This document shows, piece after piece, positions 10,380-21,540 of a DNA stretch of 64,000 nt. The translations under genes and the position numbers were made by a program. The DNA lies in assembly GCA_964034945.1 (NCBI GenBank), contig OZ035963.1, positions 60,795,182 to 60,859,181 on the forward strand, given 5' to 3'. Position 1 is the first letter of the stretch; each line of letters starts with the position of its first letter. The notes under the pieces were generated by a model. It made no database searches, had not been told where the DNA came from, and was given only the letters and a program-made list of their open reading frames with translations. Source of the DNA: Chrysopilus asiliformis (Eukaryota > Arthropoda > Insecta > Diptera > Rhagionidae).

Positions 10380-11590
10380 CAATTAAAATAAATTGCCCTT
10401 CAAACTAGGCACACAAATATTTTCTGAAGTTCTTTATCAACGTTAAAGCCGTTTATTTCAAAATTACCCGAGAAAATAAAACTTCTTAAATAAAAAAACC
10501 TTTACATTTTCATGTATTATATTAAGCTGTTTATGACACCATTAGCTCGAATGGGGCACAAAACAACACAACGATATCTCAATCGTTCAATGTATCTAAT
10601 TAGAAGTTCCTTAAACCCATAAATCATCGCTACTGTATTATGCTCATAAATCATAAGCATAAGAAAAATCGCATGATGCATGAAATCTTATTCTGAAAGA
10701 CAAACACATACACAGACAACTCCTCGACATGAATTTACGTGATTCTTATCAATTGCCAACATGTGAACGAAATTATGTTCGAATTCGTCCAACACCAGCA
10801 AACATTTCACGATGAATTCATCCCCCATTTTTGATTTAAGCCTATATTCAGTAATTTTCTTTTTCTGTTTCTTCATCCGATTGCTTCCTGGTACTCGTAG
10901 CAACCTTACAATTTTAATTATTGCTTAATCATAGAGTCTTGATAAAAAAGGAAAGCCTACCCCACTCACACTACCCACGCCAGTGCAATATCAACTGAAA
11001 GCAAGGAAATACGATAAAGGATACCACCCCGAATACACCAGATATCGCTTTTGAATTGATAATAAATACGGTCTGCGATAGAATTCTAATGTTCTCCCGT
11101 TTGAAAGGCAAAATTTGTATAAACTAAACACAAAAGTCATCTTTATGTTGATATTGGGTTTAAAAAACCTCCAGACTCCGACCTTCATTTATGTACCTTA
11201 AAGGAAACCAACGACAGATCAAGGGAGAAGTGCATCGCATTGGAAATCAACCCCTTTTTTCATCAGTTTCTTAGGAACAAATTTTTTTTTCACGGCTTTC
11301 AACAGATTAAGGATATTAAAACCAGTCGGCAGACAAAGAAGGGCGAGGCAAACCCCTGTGTCCGCAATGCTGTTAGTGATAGAGTCGCACAAAAGAAAAT
11401 CTTCCATCGATTTGTGTGCTTTATGTTATTTTTATCAACCAGATAGGTGTGGATTTTTTTCAAAAACCCTATTTGGCTTGCTTTCGTGTCTATGTGTTTG
11501 TGTGTCTGTCAGGGTCAAATCTTGTAATGTAATTTTGACTCACCCGATTGATTTACACATACGTAACTTCGATGATAATACACTATTTTC
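10380..11590. other. AT-rich non-coding stretch
   Basis: No gene or repeat unit is recognised. Short GT-rich runs occur near 11490-11510. The open frames at 11219-11699 overlap each other on both strands and show no known motif; the last of them runs into the minisatellite. Confidence 0.4.
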
Positions 11591-11599
11591 ACTAGTTCG

Positions 11600-12410
11600 T
11601 TCTTGTAAGGATAGCGGAAGGTCCTGTAAGGATAACGTGATTATCCTTTTCCTCAAATTTTACGAAAAAATCCTATCCGGGGATTTTTGGGGTCGCTGAA
11701 TTCAATTCTAACGTTAAAACGTCAAAAAGCCTGTCAGGATAGCGGAAGGTCCTGTAAAGATAGCGTAATTATCCTTTTCCTCAAATTTTACGAAAAAAAA
11801 ATCCCATCTGGGGGTTTTGGGGGTCAATAAATTCACTTTTGACGACAAAAAGTGGTAAGGATAGCGAAAGGTCCTGTAAAGATAGCGTAATTATTCTTTT
11901 CCTCAAATTTTACGGAAAAAATCCCATCCGGGGGTTTTTGGGGTCGCTGAATGCGATTCGGGAGTCAAAAAAATCCACAAGGATAGCGAAAGGTCCTGTA
12001 AGGATAACATGATTATTCTTTTCTTCACATTTTCCGGAAAAAATCTCATCTGTCGGTTTTTGGGGTCATTGAATTCGATTCTGATGGTAAAAAGTCTGTA
12101 AGGATAGCGGAAGGTCCTGTTAGGATAGCGTAATTATCCTTTTCCTCAAATTTTACGGGAAAAATCGCATCTGGGGGTTTTTGGGGTCGCTAAATGCGAT
12201 TGTGGAGTCAAGAAATCCACAAGGATAGCAGAAAGTCCTGTAAGGATAACATGATTATTTTCATTTTCCTCACATTTTCCGGAAAAATCTAATCTGTCAG
12301 TTTTTGGGGCCACTGAATACGATTCTGACGTTAAAAAGTCTGTAAGGATAACGGAAGGTCCAGTAAGGATAACGAGATTATTCTTGTCCTCACAATTTCC
12401 GATAAAAGGA
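11600..12410 (+). repeat. ~122-bp minisatellite, about seven copies
   Basis: The phrase 'aaggatagcggaaggtcctg' or a close variant recurs near 11607, 11730, 11852, 11978, 12098, 12220 and 12342, a period of 120-126 bp. Each unit continues with 'taaggataacgtgattatcc', 'ttttcctcaaattttacg' and 'gggtttttggggtcgctgaa'. Units differ by substitutions and small indels, so the array is moderately old. Alternate units are more alike (for example 'aatccacaaggatag' at about 11978 and 12220), which hints at a dimeric higher-order pattern. It stops about 75 bp before the reverse (GTCY)n element. Confidence 0.9.
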
Positions 12411-12485
12411 AGCTATATCTGAAGTTTAGTGAGCTGCCAACCGAAATTTTTGTACCATTAAGGCTTTGGTTAACAGATATTTAAA

Positions 12486-13060
12486 AACATAACAAAAGCT
12501 ATAATTGCCAATCTGGCAATTATTGAAAACCCGTATGGTGATATTCGTATCAAACTTCGAACAGTTGCACCAAAATTCCACTTTGAAGTCAAACTTTCCA
12601 ATAAGATTTTTTAAAATTTATTCCAATCGGATTTTGATGTATGGGAGTTTTATGTAGAATCATATCCTAAATAACTTTTGTTCTTAGACTTTTTTGATAA
12701 GATGCACCGTTTTCGAGATATTCACAAAAACCGTTTTCGTTCGTATGGGGGGTACCCCCCCCCTCCATTTTTGCCCATTAACGAACTTAGCCTCGCATTT
12801 TACGAAAAACGGATCTGCGCAAAATTTCAAGTCTCTAGCTCAATCCGTGCGCCCGCAATCCGCGCCACAGACGGACGGACGGACAGACAGACGGACAGAC
12901 GGACAGACAGACAGACGGACGGACATGCAAAATTCAATTTTTTTTATCATTCTAAACACACTGGTGTAATTCATTTTTATGTGTGATGACGGGATCTGGG
13001 CGTTACAAACGGTAAGGCAAAGTTAATATACCCTTTGGTTTCACCATACGGGTATAAAAA
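12486..13060 (-). mobile_element. (GTCY)n dispersed element, copy 3 (mini-me-like)
   Basis: Reverse-oriented full copy running from 'AACATAACAAAAGCTATAAT' at the left to 'CCATACGGGTATAAAAA' at the right. The tract appears as (GGAC/AGAC)n at about 12866-12926. The open frames at 12678-12986 and 12694-12969 are the same conserved-core frames seen in the other copies, not a gene. The flanks 'agatattt' and 'agatacag' share only a few bases, so no clear duplication is scored. Confidence 0.85.
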
Positions 13061-14540
13061 GATACAGTCCACAAAAAATCAGGCGACACTCAAGTTTGCA
13101 TTTATGTTTTACCAAAAATTACATGTCAAAAGATTGTAAGAATATCTGCGTCAGCAAAATTCGACTTGATTTTTATTTCCCCAACCAAAAAAATTAAGTG
13201 CTTTTCCGTACAGTTTTAAACTACAGACCAAAAAGAAAATTGGCATTGAATGTGAAACATATATTTTGGTTATTCATGACCTACCGAAAAATTTTAGTAA
13301 AACTGCTTACAAATAAAATTCCTTCCACCGTCTTTCAATTCTAAATGCATTTTTTTTTTAAAATAATTGCATTTTAATGCTTTTTAAAAACATGAGGGAA
13401 ACCGAAGTTTTTTCCACGTTCTAGAGGAAAATTTCTTGGCACTGTTTTACGAATTCAGAGCTCAGTTTTATTTCAAAACAAATGGAAAAACAAATGCCTG
13501 CCATTAAACCGACAAACAGTGGAAAAAATCGACTCACTAAATAACCACTTAATTGCCATGTGGAAAATTTGTACAACGATGTCATCACACCTGGCACTTG
13601 GGAGAATTTTCTTTTCTCCCGATAGTATCAGAAACAATCTGGAAAGTGCATAATATTGCAATTGGCCTAAAAAAAATTCCGGAAGGATATGGAAAAGTGA
13701 CTGTACGGCTGTGTGTGTACGTGTGTGTGTTTGAATTGGCGTAAATGAAAAGCGATTTCATTCTATTTTCGATGTTCTCGTTGGCATAAGTTGACTGAAT
13801 TCGGGTCTATTTGTGTTGCGAATATCCGTTTTGTCGGGGTCTATATTTGCATCCTTAATTTCCATGGAAAATTCTCACGTTTACCGCAAATTTCTTTATG
13901 TCGCCGACATAACGAGTTCATTCTGTGTACATGGCCTAGTTTTCATCCCGTATATCCACTCCTAACAAATAATCATATTCATCTGAATTGGTTTGGTTGC
14001 ATTTTTATGGTAGTGAAGTCGATTATTGAAGTGGTTATGCTGCAGCATTGCACTTGATTTATTAAAATCAAATCGATAGGGACTGCACTTTCTTTTTTTT
14101 TCTTCTTTTTCTTAAAAAAAACCCTCAACTTTGGAAAATTGTTCTCTTTGTGTGTTAGAAACTTAGATGGAATAGCAATTTCCGGCGGAAATAAATTCAC
14201 ATTTAGTTGTTGTGAATTGCTTTAAAAAGTGCTGCATAGGATATTTACGGGAATGTACATTAGAATGTATTCAATAGAAAATTAAATTCAATTTAAATTT
14301 GGATTTAGAATAAATAAATTGGCTTTCATTTCAATCGGATACAGTGGGTTTTATGGTCAGAAGAAGACCAAAAAAATGGGTGATTAAATTAGGTATATTT
14401 TCGTTGAAATGCTTTGAATTTCTTTTAGATTCTCTGTACATTGATTTCTTTAAGTTTTTATTGATATAAAACGAAAGGCTCCCAGTTTCTCGGGATTAAG
14501 AGTCGATTGCATCAAAACAATCCAGAAACTTATATTTAAC
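13061..14540. other. AT-rich non-coding stretch
   Basis: No gene is recognised. Open frames at 13473-13661, 13553-13744, 13791-14057 and 13979-14200 overlap on both strands, lack motifs and contain homopolymer-derived K or F runs. A short GT-rich run lies at about 13711-13730. Confidence 0.4.
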
Positions 14541-15040
14541 ACTAGCTTGCATACCCGGCGTTGCCGGGTTAAGTTTTTCCAAATTTTTTTTTGATGGTCT
14601 ATGTTGGAGCTAAACTTCAGGTCAATCGGCTCGGTAGTTTCCTCGCGAAAGGGTAACATAGAGCGAAAAGTAGGTTTTGAGATCACTTTACCCCCTCCCC
14701 TTACTCCCCCACCTCTCGGGCTACTTTTTAATGGGTCTATGTTGGGGCTGGACCCCCGACGAACATCTATGCCAGATTTCAGGCCAATCGGTTCAGTAGT
14801 TTCCCCGCGAAAGAGTAACATAGCGCAAAAACTAAGTTTCGAAATCACTTTACCCCCTCCCCTTACTTCCCCCTACCCGTCGCGCTACTTTTCCGTATGC
14901 CTATGTTGGAACCAAAACTACCACAGACACTCATGCTAAATTTCAAGTCAATCGGTTCAGCCGTTTTTGCGTGAAAGTGGAACATACAGACAGACAGACA
15001 GACAGACAGACACCAACTCATTTTTATATATTAGTATGAT
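14541..15040 (-). mobile_element. Dispersed element starting 'CTAGCTTGCATACCCGGCG' with a (GTCT)n tract
   Basis: The left end contains the palindrome-like 'cccggcgttgccggg'. Three diverged units follow, marked by 'tctatgttgg' at about 14599, 14736 and 14900. Each holds 'taccccctccccttactccc' and a phrase like 'ttcaggccaatcggttcagt'. The right end has (ACAG)n at 14987-15012, then 'catttttatatattagta'. A one-unit relative lies at 41400-41590. Read on the reverse strand the order is (GTCT)n, about 40 bp, then 'gattgacttgaaattt', the same layout as the other (GTCY)n families. The open frames at 14450-14939 lie in this repeat and are not genes. Confidence 0.7.
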
Positions 15041-15159
15041 TAGTATGATTATCCAAGAACCAGAATTTCGACGTTAAAGGTATAACGTGCCAGTAAATAA
15101 AGTATTTTATGAAACCTATTTGATTTCAACAGTTATCACATGAATTAGATGAATAACAT

Positions 15160-15335
15160 GGAACATGTCAACATTTGTAAGGTTGAAAACCCTACAACAG
15201 CTGAATATGTAAAATAGACGGCCTTCTTTAAGTTGAGATACCTTGTAAGCACTGTGGCTTTTGTCTATTACAAGATTGTGAATCATGGATGCCTTCGCAA
15301 CATTTGTCGGATTTGCTAGCCCTACAACAGCGAAA
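15160..15335. repeat. Two diverged ~130-bp units with the motif 'CAACATTTGTaaGGTTtg'
   Basis: Units begin 'caacatttgtaaggttg' at 15169 and 'caacatttgtcggatttg' at about 15297. Both are followed by a phrase like 'ccctacaacagc'. The same 18-30-bp motif is found at 51219, 51360, 51492, 61518, 63280 and, reversed, 53761. No element ends are visible. Confidence 0.5.
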
Positions 15336-15360
15336 ACCTTCATTTAGAAAAATCGAGTAA

Positions 15361-15478
15361 AAATTTTTGGGCTGCCAGAAAAAAAAACGAGGTTCTTGTA
15401 TTTCGGGGTCTTTCCTTGAGTAAAAGTTTTTTGGCTGCCAAAACAAAACAAGGTTCTTGTATTTTGGGGTCTTTCTTT
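15361..15478. repeat. ~61-bp tandem duplication
   Basis: Two units read 'ggctgccagaaaaaaaaacg' and 'ggctgccaaaacaaaacaag'. Each then continues with 'ggttcttgtattt.ggggtc' and 'tttc'. The duplication accounts for the repeated peptides in the reverse open frames here. Confidence 0.75.
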
Positions 15479-15499
15479 TCCCAGTTTTTAAAAAAAACA

Positions 15500-16050
15500 T
15501 TCAATTTTTTCGGGAAGTCCAAAACCAGGATCCAAATTCTGTAATTTTTCCTGATATTACTTCCAACAAAAAGTTTTTTAAAAGTTAATTTCATGCTTTT
15601 AGAATATTGCATACCTCGTATGCGATTTAATTACAAAATTACCGCAACTTGATTAGTTAATTTGTTGGTAAATTCTAAACAAAAACATCGAATTTATAAT
15701 TAGTTGTCTGCCAACGGCTTAATTGTTTTATACGTTGCTTATAGCATAGATTGATATCATCTCGTCTGAAATAACAATAATTAGTAAACGTGAGGAGTTC
15801 ATAAATTAACGCGTTGCGGTGCGATTCATTCGAGACACGATGAAATGAAATTACCTGAAAACGCGTGCAATAATTTCAATGGAAACTTGGAAATCTCTTG
15901 CCTTCAATCAATGTCGTCGTGTCGAGCAAATAACAAAAATTTCAAATAAAATTCGAGTCGTTGTTTAAGGTTTTTTCAGTGTTATGTGGATGTTAACTGC
16001 AACATAAATTCTATGGTGATGTTACAGATTTCAAGATTTGAATCGACGGT
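15500..16050. other. Non-repetitive AT-rich stretch
   Basis: No coding signal. At 15740-15930 the sequence is less homopolymeric and contains TAAT words and CpGs ('aataacaataattagtaaac', 'gcgttgcggtgcgattcatt'). It could be a conserved non-coding element, but conservation cannot be judged from one genome. Confidence 0.3.
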
Positions 16051-16913
16051 CAGTGGCGTAGGAAGGGGAGGGGGTGCATTAGTTTAACAACGGGGACAGT
16101 AGAATTGAAGGACTAAAATTTGGTTCTCTTACAGAAAATTACAAGAAAATGTTTTGAGAAGTCAGAGACCATAAGATTTTTTTTTTAAATTTTCACGGTA
16201 CAGGCAATAAGGGATGCCAGTTTCTAATATCTAACTATTGTGCCACCAATCATTCCTATTACGTGGCTATCTAATTCGGGCGCCCCCAATCATTCCTAAT
16301 TTGGCGTTCCCGAATATAATTTTGGTCACCCGTGCGAAATTTTGAGTCGCATTTAAAATTCCCGGGTTCGTAAAAAAATTTGGCAGACCTCCGGAACAAC
16401 TCCTACTACGCCACTGTTAGAGACGTAAAGTTTTAGGTACCCGAGAAAAAATTTTGGGATTTCCCAAAAAGTTCTGGACACCCCGCCAAAAATTTTAACC
16501 TATTTTGATGCGCTCTTGAGACGCTCAAATTTTTTTCTAAAAGACCAATCTTTAAGACCAAATCCCACCGCAACTTCCTGGAAAATTTTGGTGTTCGCGA
16601 AAAATTTGAGGAGCCTCAAAAAAATTTTAACCGTTTCATAATTCTCCGAAATATTAAAAATCATTTTTTAAGAGATGAATTTTCAAGATTGTAGTCCTCC
16701 CTCCCTTCCTCTCTTGCGGCAAATTTTTGGTTCATCTCGAAAAACTTGGGAGACTCTTCAAAAAACTGGAACCTATTTTTAAACCCTTTTTGGTTATACG
16801 AAATTTCAAAGATCGTGTTTTAAGACACCAATCCTCGAGACTCTCCGAAATCTCTCTCACATTTTAGGGGGGCCCAGTTTCTCTCTCCTCAGTCTCAGCT
16901 ACGCCACTGTTTT
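16051..16913. mobile_element. Element with CAGTGGCGTAG / CTACGCCACTG ends
   Basis: The left end 'CAGTGGCGTAGGAAGG' at 16051 is matched by inverted ends at both 16400-16413 ('CTACTACGCCACTG') and 16903-16913 ('CTACGCCACTG'). Either two elements lie side by side or the element has a duplicated end. CAG...CTG ends suggest hAT, but I find no 8-bp duplication on any pairing. The interior is a degenerate series of 'aaaattttgg..cccgaaa'-like phrases with no coding frame. A related element starts at 23011. Confidence 0.6.
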
Positions 16914-18670
16914 GAATGCAACTCCACATCAAAACTGCGACTGGTGTGAAATTATCCGATGACTTCGACTTTCGAATGTTGATCGCGCAATCAAATCACG
17001 GCTCCGAAGTCAGTCAAGATCTAGCCAAGATGATGGCCTGAACACCGGCTAAGGTAACTAAGTTCAAGATCAAAGCTTGGCAAACCGCACCATCTTGAGA
17101 TCGTTTTGGTGTTGGTATATATGAAAACTGGGTCGTATATTATTCGGAATAAAGCGCAATATTCGAAACCAACTCCGTTCGAGTGTGAAAGAGAACTCTT
17201 TTTGGCTGCGGTGATCGAAGAGTTTTTATGAATGAAAATCTTAAGAGATCATGCGTGGATCGCTTGGATGATGGGAAAATCTAATGGTAGGAGAATTATG
17301 TGTTAAAATCTTGAAGATGATCGCAAATTTTTACTTGGTTTTTAGTTGATTTGCAGGCAATATTTTTTGTCTTGTTGTACGATTTTCGATAGACAAAAAA
17401 AAAGTAGTCGATTGAAATAATCGAATATTGATGACTTCGATATTTTTTGTGTTAGAGTTTTGGTGATTTCTGGTGTGTGGGAGGTGTAACGGGGGATCGC
17501 TAGAGAATATGTTATGTAATGCTGGCATAATATTTGAGATTTTTTTCCATTACGTCTGGTCAGTTACCGGTGTCTGACGTGAGAAATGGATATTTAAATT
17601 ACGGTTGACCCGTTTGAGAAATTCATTCGGGTTAACGTTTTTCGCTTAGCGAGTGTGTAGGATCGGATATCACATGTAATTGGCATATGATGTATGTGTA
17701 ATATGGCAAATGAAGAAGAAAAGGTTAATGATACGTTCAAATTGTGAATAATAGGGCCTAGGACGGCAGGTGATTTATTTATGAAAAATGACCCTAATTT
17801 ACGGCTATTTGCCGCTTTAGCAGTAATCAACTTTTGTCCTTTGCTTGTTCATGGATATGCCAATCATTTTTTTGTGCAGAGAATTGAACTTGTTTGTTTT
17901 TTGGGGAAAAAATTGATGAAATAGTTATAAAAGTATGGAAAAAATCATGTAAAAATTCAGATCTGGTTTTAGCTTATAGAGGACTGCCCAGGGCGGTTTT
18001 CTTTTCTCGAATGGAATTTTGAGACATTTGAAAGTTTGTTAGGTATATCAAACTACGACGTCAAAAGGGATAAACGCTCATTTCGTCGTCAAAAGGGAGT
18101 GGGGGAGGAATATAATCTTGAGTCCCAGAAAGGTGTCGAAGAATTGGTTCAAACTTTTGGGAGGGCCGTCAGAATTTTCCGCAAAAAAACCCAAATTTTT
18201 TTGCCCGGGGGAAAACCTGAAATTTTCAGAATTTCGATCACCTAAAGAACCTTTAAGATAAAGTTCCAATTTTTTGAATAGTCAGAATTTATAGCGAGGT
18301 GTCAAAATTTTTCTCATGTGCCCAAAACTTTTCACAGGAACTCAACCAAACGTATAGCATACTCACAGCCTTATGTTGCTGCATTGCATGGTTCTTAAAG
18401 AAAGTGAAGTGAACTTAGACGTTTCTTGTTATAGAAAAGGGATTTGCATAACCTTTATGTGAGCTTTTTTCACTCGTTTGGTTATTTTTTTTGAAAATTT
18501 AAAATTTAAGGAGAAAAATGAGTAGGAAAACCGGGATAAGATGAGATTTCGAGGGGGAGAGGGGGGTGGAAAAATGCGACAGCTTAACGCACTCGGGAAG
18601 CCGTAGCTATCAGTTTTCTCTAGGAACTGTGAAGCTTTCAATTTTGTGATATATTTGGGCTTGACTGCAA
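16914..18670. other. Non-coding stretch with a possible TATA-type promoter
   Basis: At 17110-17130 a 'ggtatatatgaaaac' box lies in a locally less AT-rich stretch, but the first ATG downstream (about 17228) opens a frame of only about 18 codons. No gene is therefore called. The open frames at 17331-17830 and 18036-18716 have no motif I recognise. Confidence 0.3.
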
Positions 18671-19160
18671 AAAACTTCACCTGCGGTGCTTTTCTTTGGA
18701 AGTTTTGTACTTGCAACGAATTGTTGCTATATAAATTTTCAATTTATTTATTTACACAATTATTTTACAACGTCAAAGATGAAAGCTAATACAAAAAAAC
18801 GCACTTGGCAACAAAGGTATAAATTTTCAAATGCGATGCATTTTCTCTACAAAATCCTGGGTCTGCGGCGCATTTCAATCAAGAATTTTCGATTACTGGA
18901 GTGGAATTCCGTAACTTGTTTCAAGCATTTGTTTCGAGTTAGAAAAACAAAAAGTATTCGCTGTCTTTGTTTTGACCGACATAAATGACAGAGAGAAACC
19001 GAGATAGCAAATACCACTTTTTCTTCTAACTCGAAACAAGCGCTTGAATCAAGTTACGGAATACCACTCCTGGTTTTTCTTTCGAATAAATTTGTCTAAG
19101 TATTTTTGTTTGGTTATCTTTGGTGGTCTTAGCCTTGGCCTGCGGCGCATTTTTCTTGGA
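18670..19160. repeat. Cluster of the short motif CCTGCGGCGCATTTT
   Basis: Three versions of the motif occur: 'cacctgcggtgcttttct' (about 18676), 'gtctgcggcgcattt' (18861) and 'ggcctgcggcgcattttt' (19137). The same GC-rich core in T-rich flanks is found near 21308, 33976, 35851, 36079, 38637, 45276 and 53485. Function and origin are unknown. An inverted-repeat element lies between the second and third copies. Confidence 0.7.
18895..19075. mobile_element. Inverted-repeat element with ~80-bp arms
   Basis: The left arm starts 'actggagtggaattccgtaa' and the right arm ends 'ttacggaataccactcctgg'. Matching continues inward through 'gtttcgagttag' and 'cataaatgacagagagaaac', with a few mismatches and small indels. 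Total length is about 180 bp and there is no coding capacity. The superfamily is not assigned because no target duplication is clear. Confidence 0.7.
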
Positions 19161-19261
19161 AAATCTTTCGCTTGCATCGCAATTTGGTTTAGAATTTTTT
19201 TTACTAAATTTTTTGGTAGATCGCAAGTCTTGTTGCTGTTTATCTTTGGTTAGGTATTAGC

Positions 19262-19414
19262 TATAAAAAACATCACCCTAATTTTTGCTTTTTAGAACTC
19301 CCCTTTCCCCTTGCTACAATTTTTCGTACTTTTTTGTATGGAATTAAATACTGCCGTCATACTACCGAAAACCACCTGCCCTCAAAGAGTGTGACGTTTT
19401 TCATGAAAAGCCCC
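19262..19414 (-). mobile_element. 'Cgtcacac' MITE, degenerate copy
   Basis: The right part reads 'ccgtcatactaccgaaaacc' then 'gagtgtgacgtttttcatg', in the same order as 5331-5471. The left end is degraded. No coding frame. Confidence 0.55.
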
Positions 19415-20674
19415 TAAACTTTTCACGCAAAATTCTGGCTGGAATTTTTTTTATTTACGATATCTTCAACGGATTTCTGTGAAAATTTCATTGGATTTTT
19501 ACATGAAAAGCATATAATATTATTGGGTGGCGTAATTACAGATTTGCGAAAACATGTTATGCCCTTGATCTACAATACACTCCACAACCGCAACATTCCT
19601 TTGAATCTCCTCCGATATTTTTTTTTTTAATTTTAATTTCTTGATTATTCACCTTTTGCGCACATCCAAGTAATTATCAATTGATCTACAATGGCGACAA
19701 AAGCGAATTTCACAAGAATTGTTGTAAGAAATTGCTATTCTGTGGCCGATTGTTAATTTCAGAATTAAAATCTCATTGTTTAAAACTATACAAAACAAAA
19801 AGGAAAATATGCTGATGAGGGCCACATTAAATGCCTTAGAATTCAGTGGTTTGGTTTAGTTCGGTTTAGTTTTAGCTACAAATTGACACATTTTCCCTTC
19901 ATTCAGCATCGCTTGCTCCGGTGTCAATGAGATAATTATGTTTTATGCTGATGAAAAGCCTCTCAGCAATGGAATCGCGGCGATGACGCGACTTTAGCGG
20001 AGATTCTTATTATGATATTATGATGATGATGACAAAATAATGCGCGACCAGGAGGTCAAACGATTAAAAAAAAATGTGGATGTCGTACTGCATGAAAACA
20101 AAAGTGAAAAGCCTTCTTAGGTATGCGATGAATTATGCTTTTGGAGTGCAACAACATAACTTTTGAACATTAGCTCTGGCTGGCTTCAACATCGTCAACA
20201 TAATTCTCACATATCTGACTGGGAGTTTTCTGTTAACAGATGCCCTTGTTTTATGCAACTTTGGTGCATCATGCAGTATGAACAGATTGTGTGAGCATAA
20301 GAAATTCCGTATTTTTCGAGGGTTGGGAAATTTCGCGACTCCTGCGACGTAAATCACGGAAGTTTATGGGTTTTTGCTTAGCCTCATTAATTTTTTAAAA
20401 CATAACTACGATTAATGTAATATGCTGTGCATGATCTGCACTACATTATGGATTCTTTTTTTTTTTAAATATTCATAAACGTGAATTGCTGTTACCAAGG
20501 TTGATGCTTAGTTTTAAATTTTTACTGTTGGCTTGATAAGATGCACTTAGGTAGGTTTTATGAATATTGTATTTTTTGTTGAAAGGTTGTTCTATGCCAA
20601 AATGTGAAATGTGACATGCGAAATTGCTGTTGCATAAAATAAGTTTATGCTAAGTTTTGATTTTCCATATAAAT
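19415..20674. other. AT-rich non-coding stretch
   Basis: No gene or repeat is recognised. The 74-codon reverse open frame at 20133-20357 is unremarkable. Confidence 0.4.
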
Positions 20675-20880
20675 TACACGGAAAGAAATCCAAATAGGAA
20701 TATACGAGACAATCGTACAATGATTCTCCAAAAATAGGAAGTTCTTCCAGTAATTTTGGGAAGATTTCTAATTTTTTGGCATGAATTCCCATTTTTTTCG
20801 TAATTATTACCAAAAAATTTCACTGTCTCGATATTCCTATTTTTTTTGTAGGAATATGTCCTATTATTTCTGGCCATGTA
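20675..20880. mobile_element. Small MITE with nested inverted repeats
   Basis: An outer inverted pair ('tacacggaaagaaat' near 20675 and 'atttctggccatgta' at 20880) encloses a stronger inner pair, 'aaataggaatatacgagac' at 20692 and 'gtctcgatattcctattt' ending about 20842. The element is about 206 bp and non-coding. Confidence 0.6.
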
Positions 20881-21299
20881 TCGGCTAGAATCTTTAATAC
20901 TTGAAGATGGTTGAAAGACAATTAATATTTTTTCGAGAAAAACACTGAGAGAAAATCTTTGAGGCAGTCATCATAAGTTTGTTTTACCCCTTACGGATGA
21001 TTTTCAAAAAATCGGCATAAAAATCTAATTTTTTCATCTAGTAAAACTAACATGTTTTAGTTAAGGAAAATGCCAATTATTCTATGGGAAAATTCTCAAC
21101 GAAACAGAATAAAATCTGTATCAGGAAACAGGAAGAGGCCGGAACAGTTCCGGCTTCATGCATGCGGTCCCGGGGTCCTGGAAATTAAACTTTTGTCCCA
21201 GATTTTTCATATTGGTGCTAAAATTTGTCAAACGATTGGAACAACGATTACTAAATATGCAAAAAACACTCTACGTTGGGTGAGAGTGCTTTAAATTAC
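20881..21299. other. Non-coding stretch
   Basis: A 74-codon forward open frame (21070-21294) is present but not recognised. The phrase 'acactgagagaaaatctttg' at 20942 resembles a MITE end, but no partner is found. Confidence 0.35.
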
Positions 21300-21304
21300 A
21301 TGCT

Positions 21305-21540
21305 TTTCGCCTGCGGCGCATTTTCTAAACGGTTTTCTACAAAGGGCGCATGTATCTCAAGAGATATGGCCTACGGCACATTTCTCATTATTCGCATTTT
21401 CACAATATCCGTTGCGATTATTTTTGGAACGTAAAGAATGTGAAAAATTAAGATAATTTTCGCATCGAGTTGTGTAGCTCTTGATTTAAGTCATTGCGCT
21501 GCATTCTATTTTAAAAATTTAGCCCGCGGCGCTGTTTCTC
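21305..21540. repeat. Second cluster of the CCTGCGGCGCATTTT motif
   Basis: Three copies occur in 220 bp: 'cgcctgcggcgcatttt' (21308), a degenerate 'ggcctacggcacatttct' (about 21367) and 'agcccgcggcgctgtttct' (about 21522). Confidence 0.65.

Noticed and set aside
14450..14939. Overlapping 112- and 132-codon frames on opposite strands
   Set aside because: They lie inside a repeat made of three diverged units, which explains the repeated peptides.
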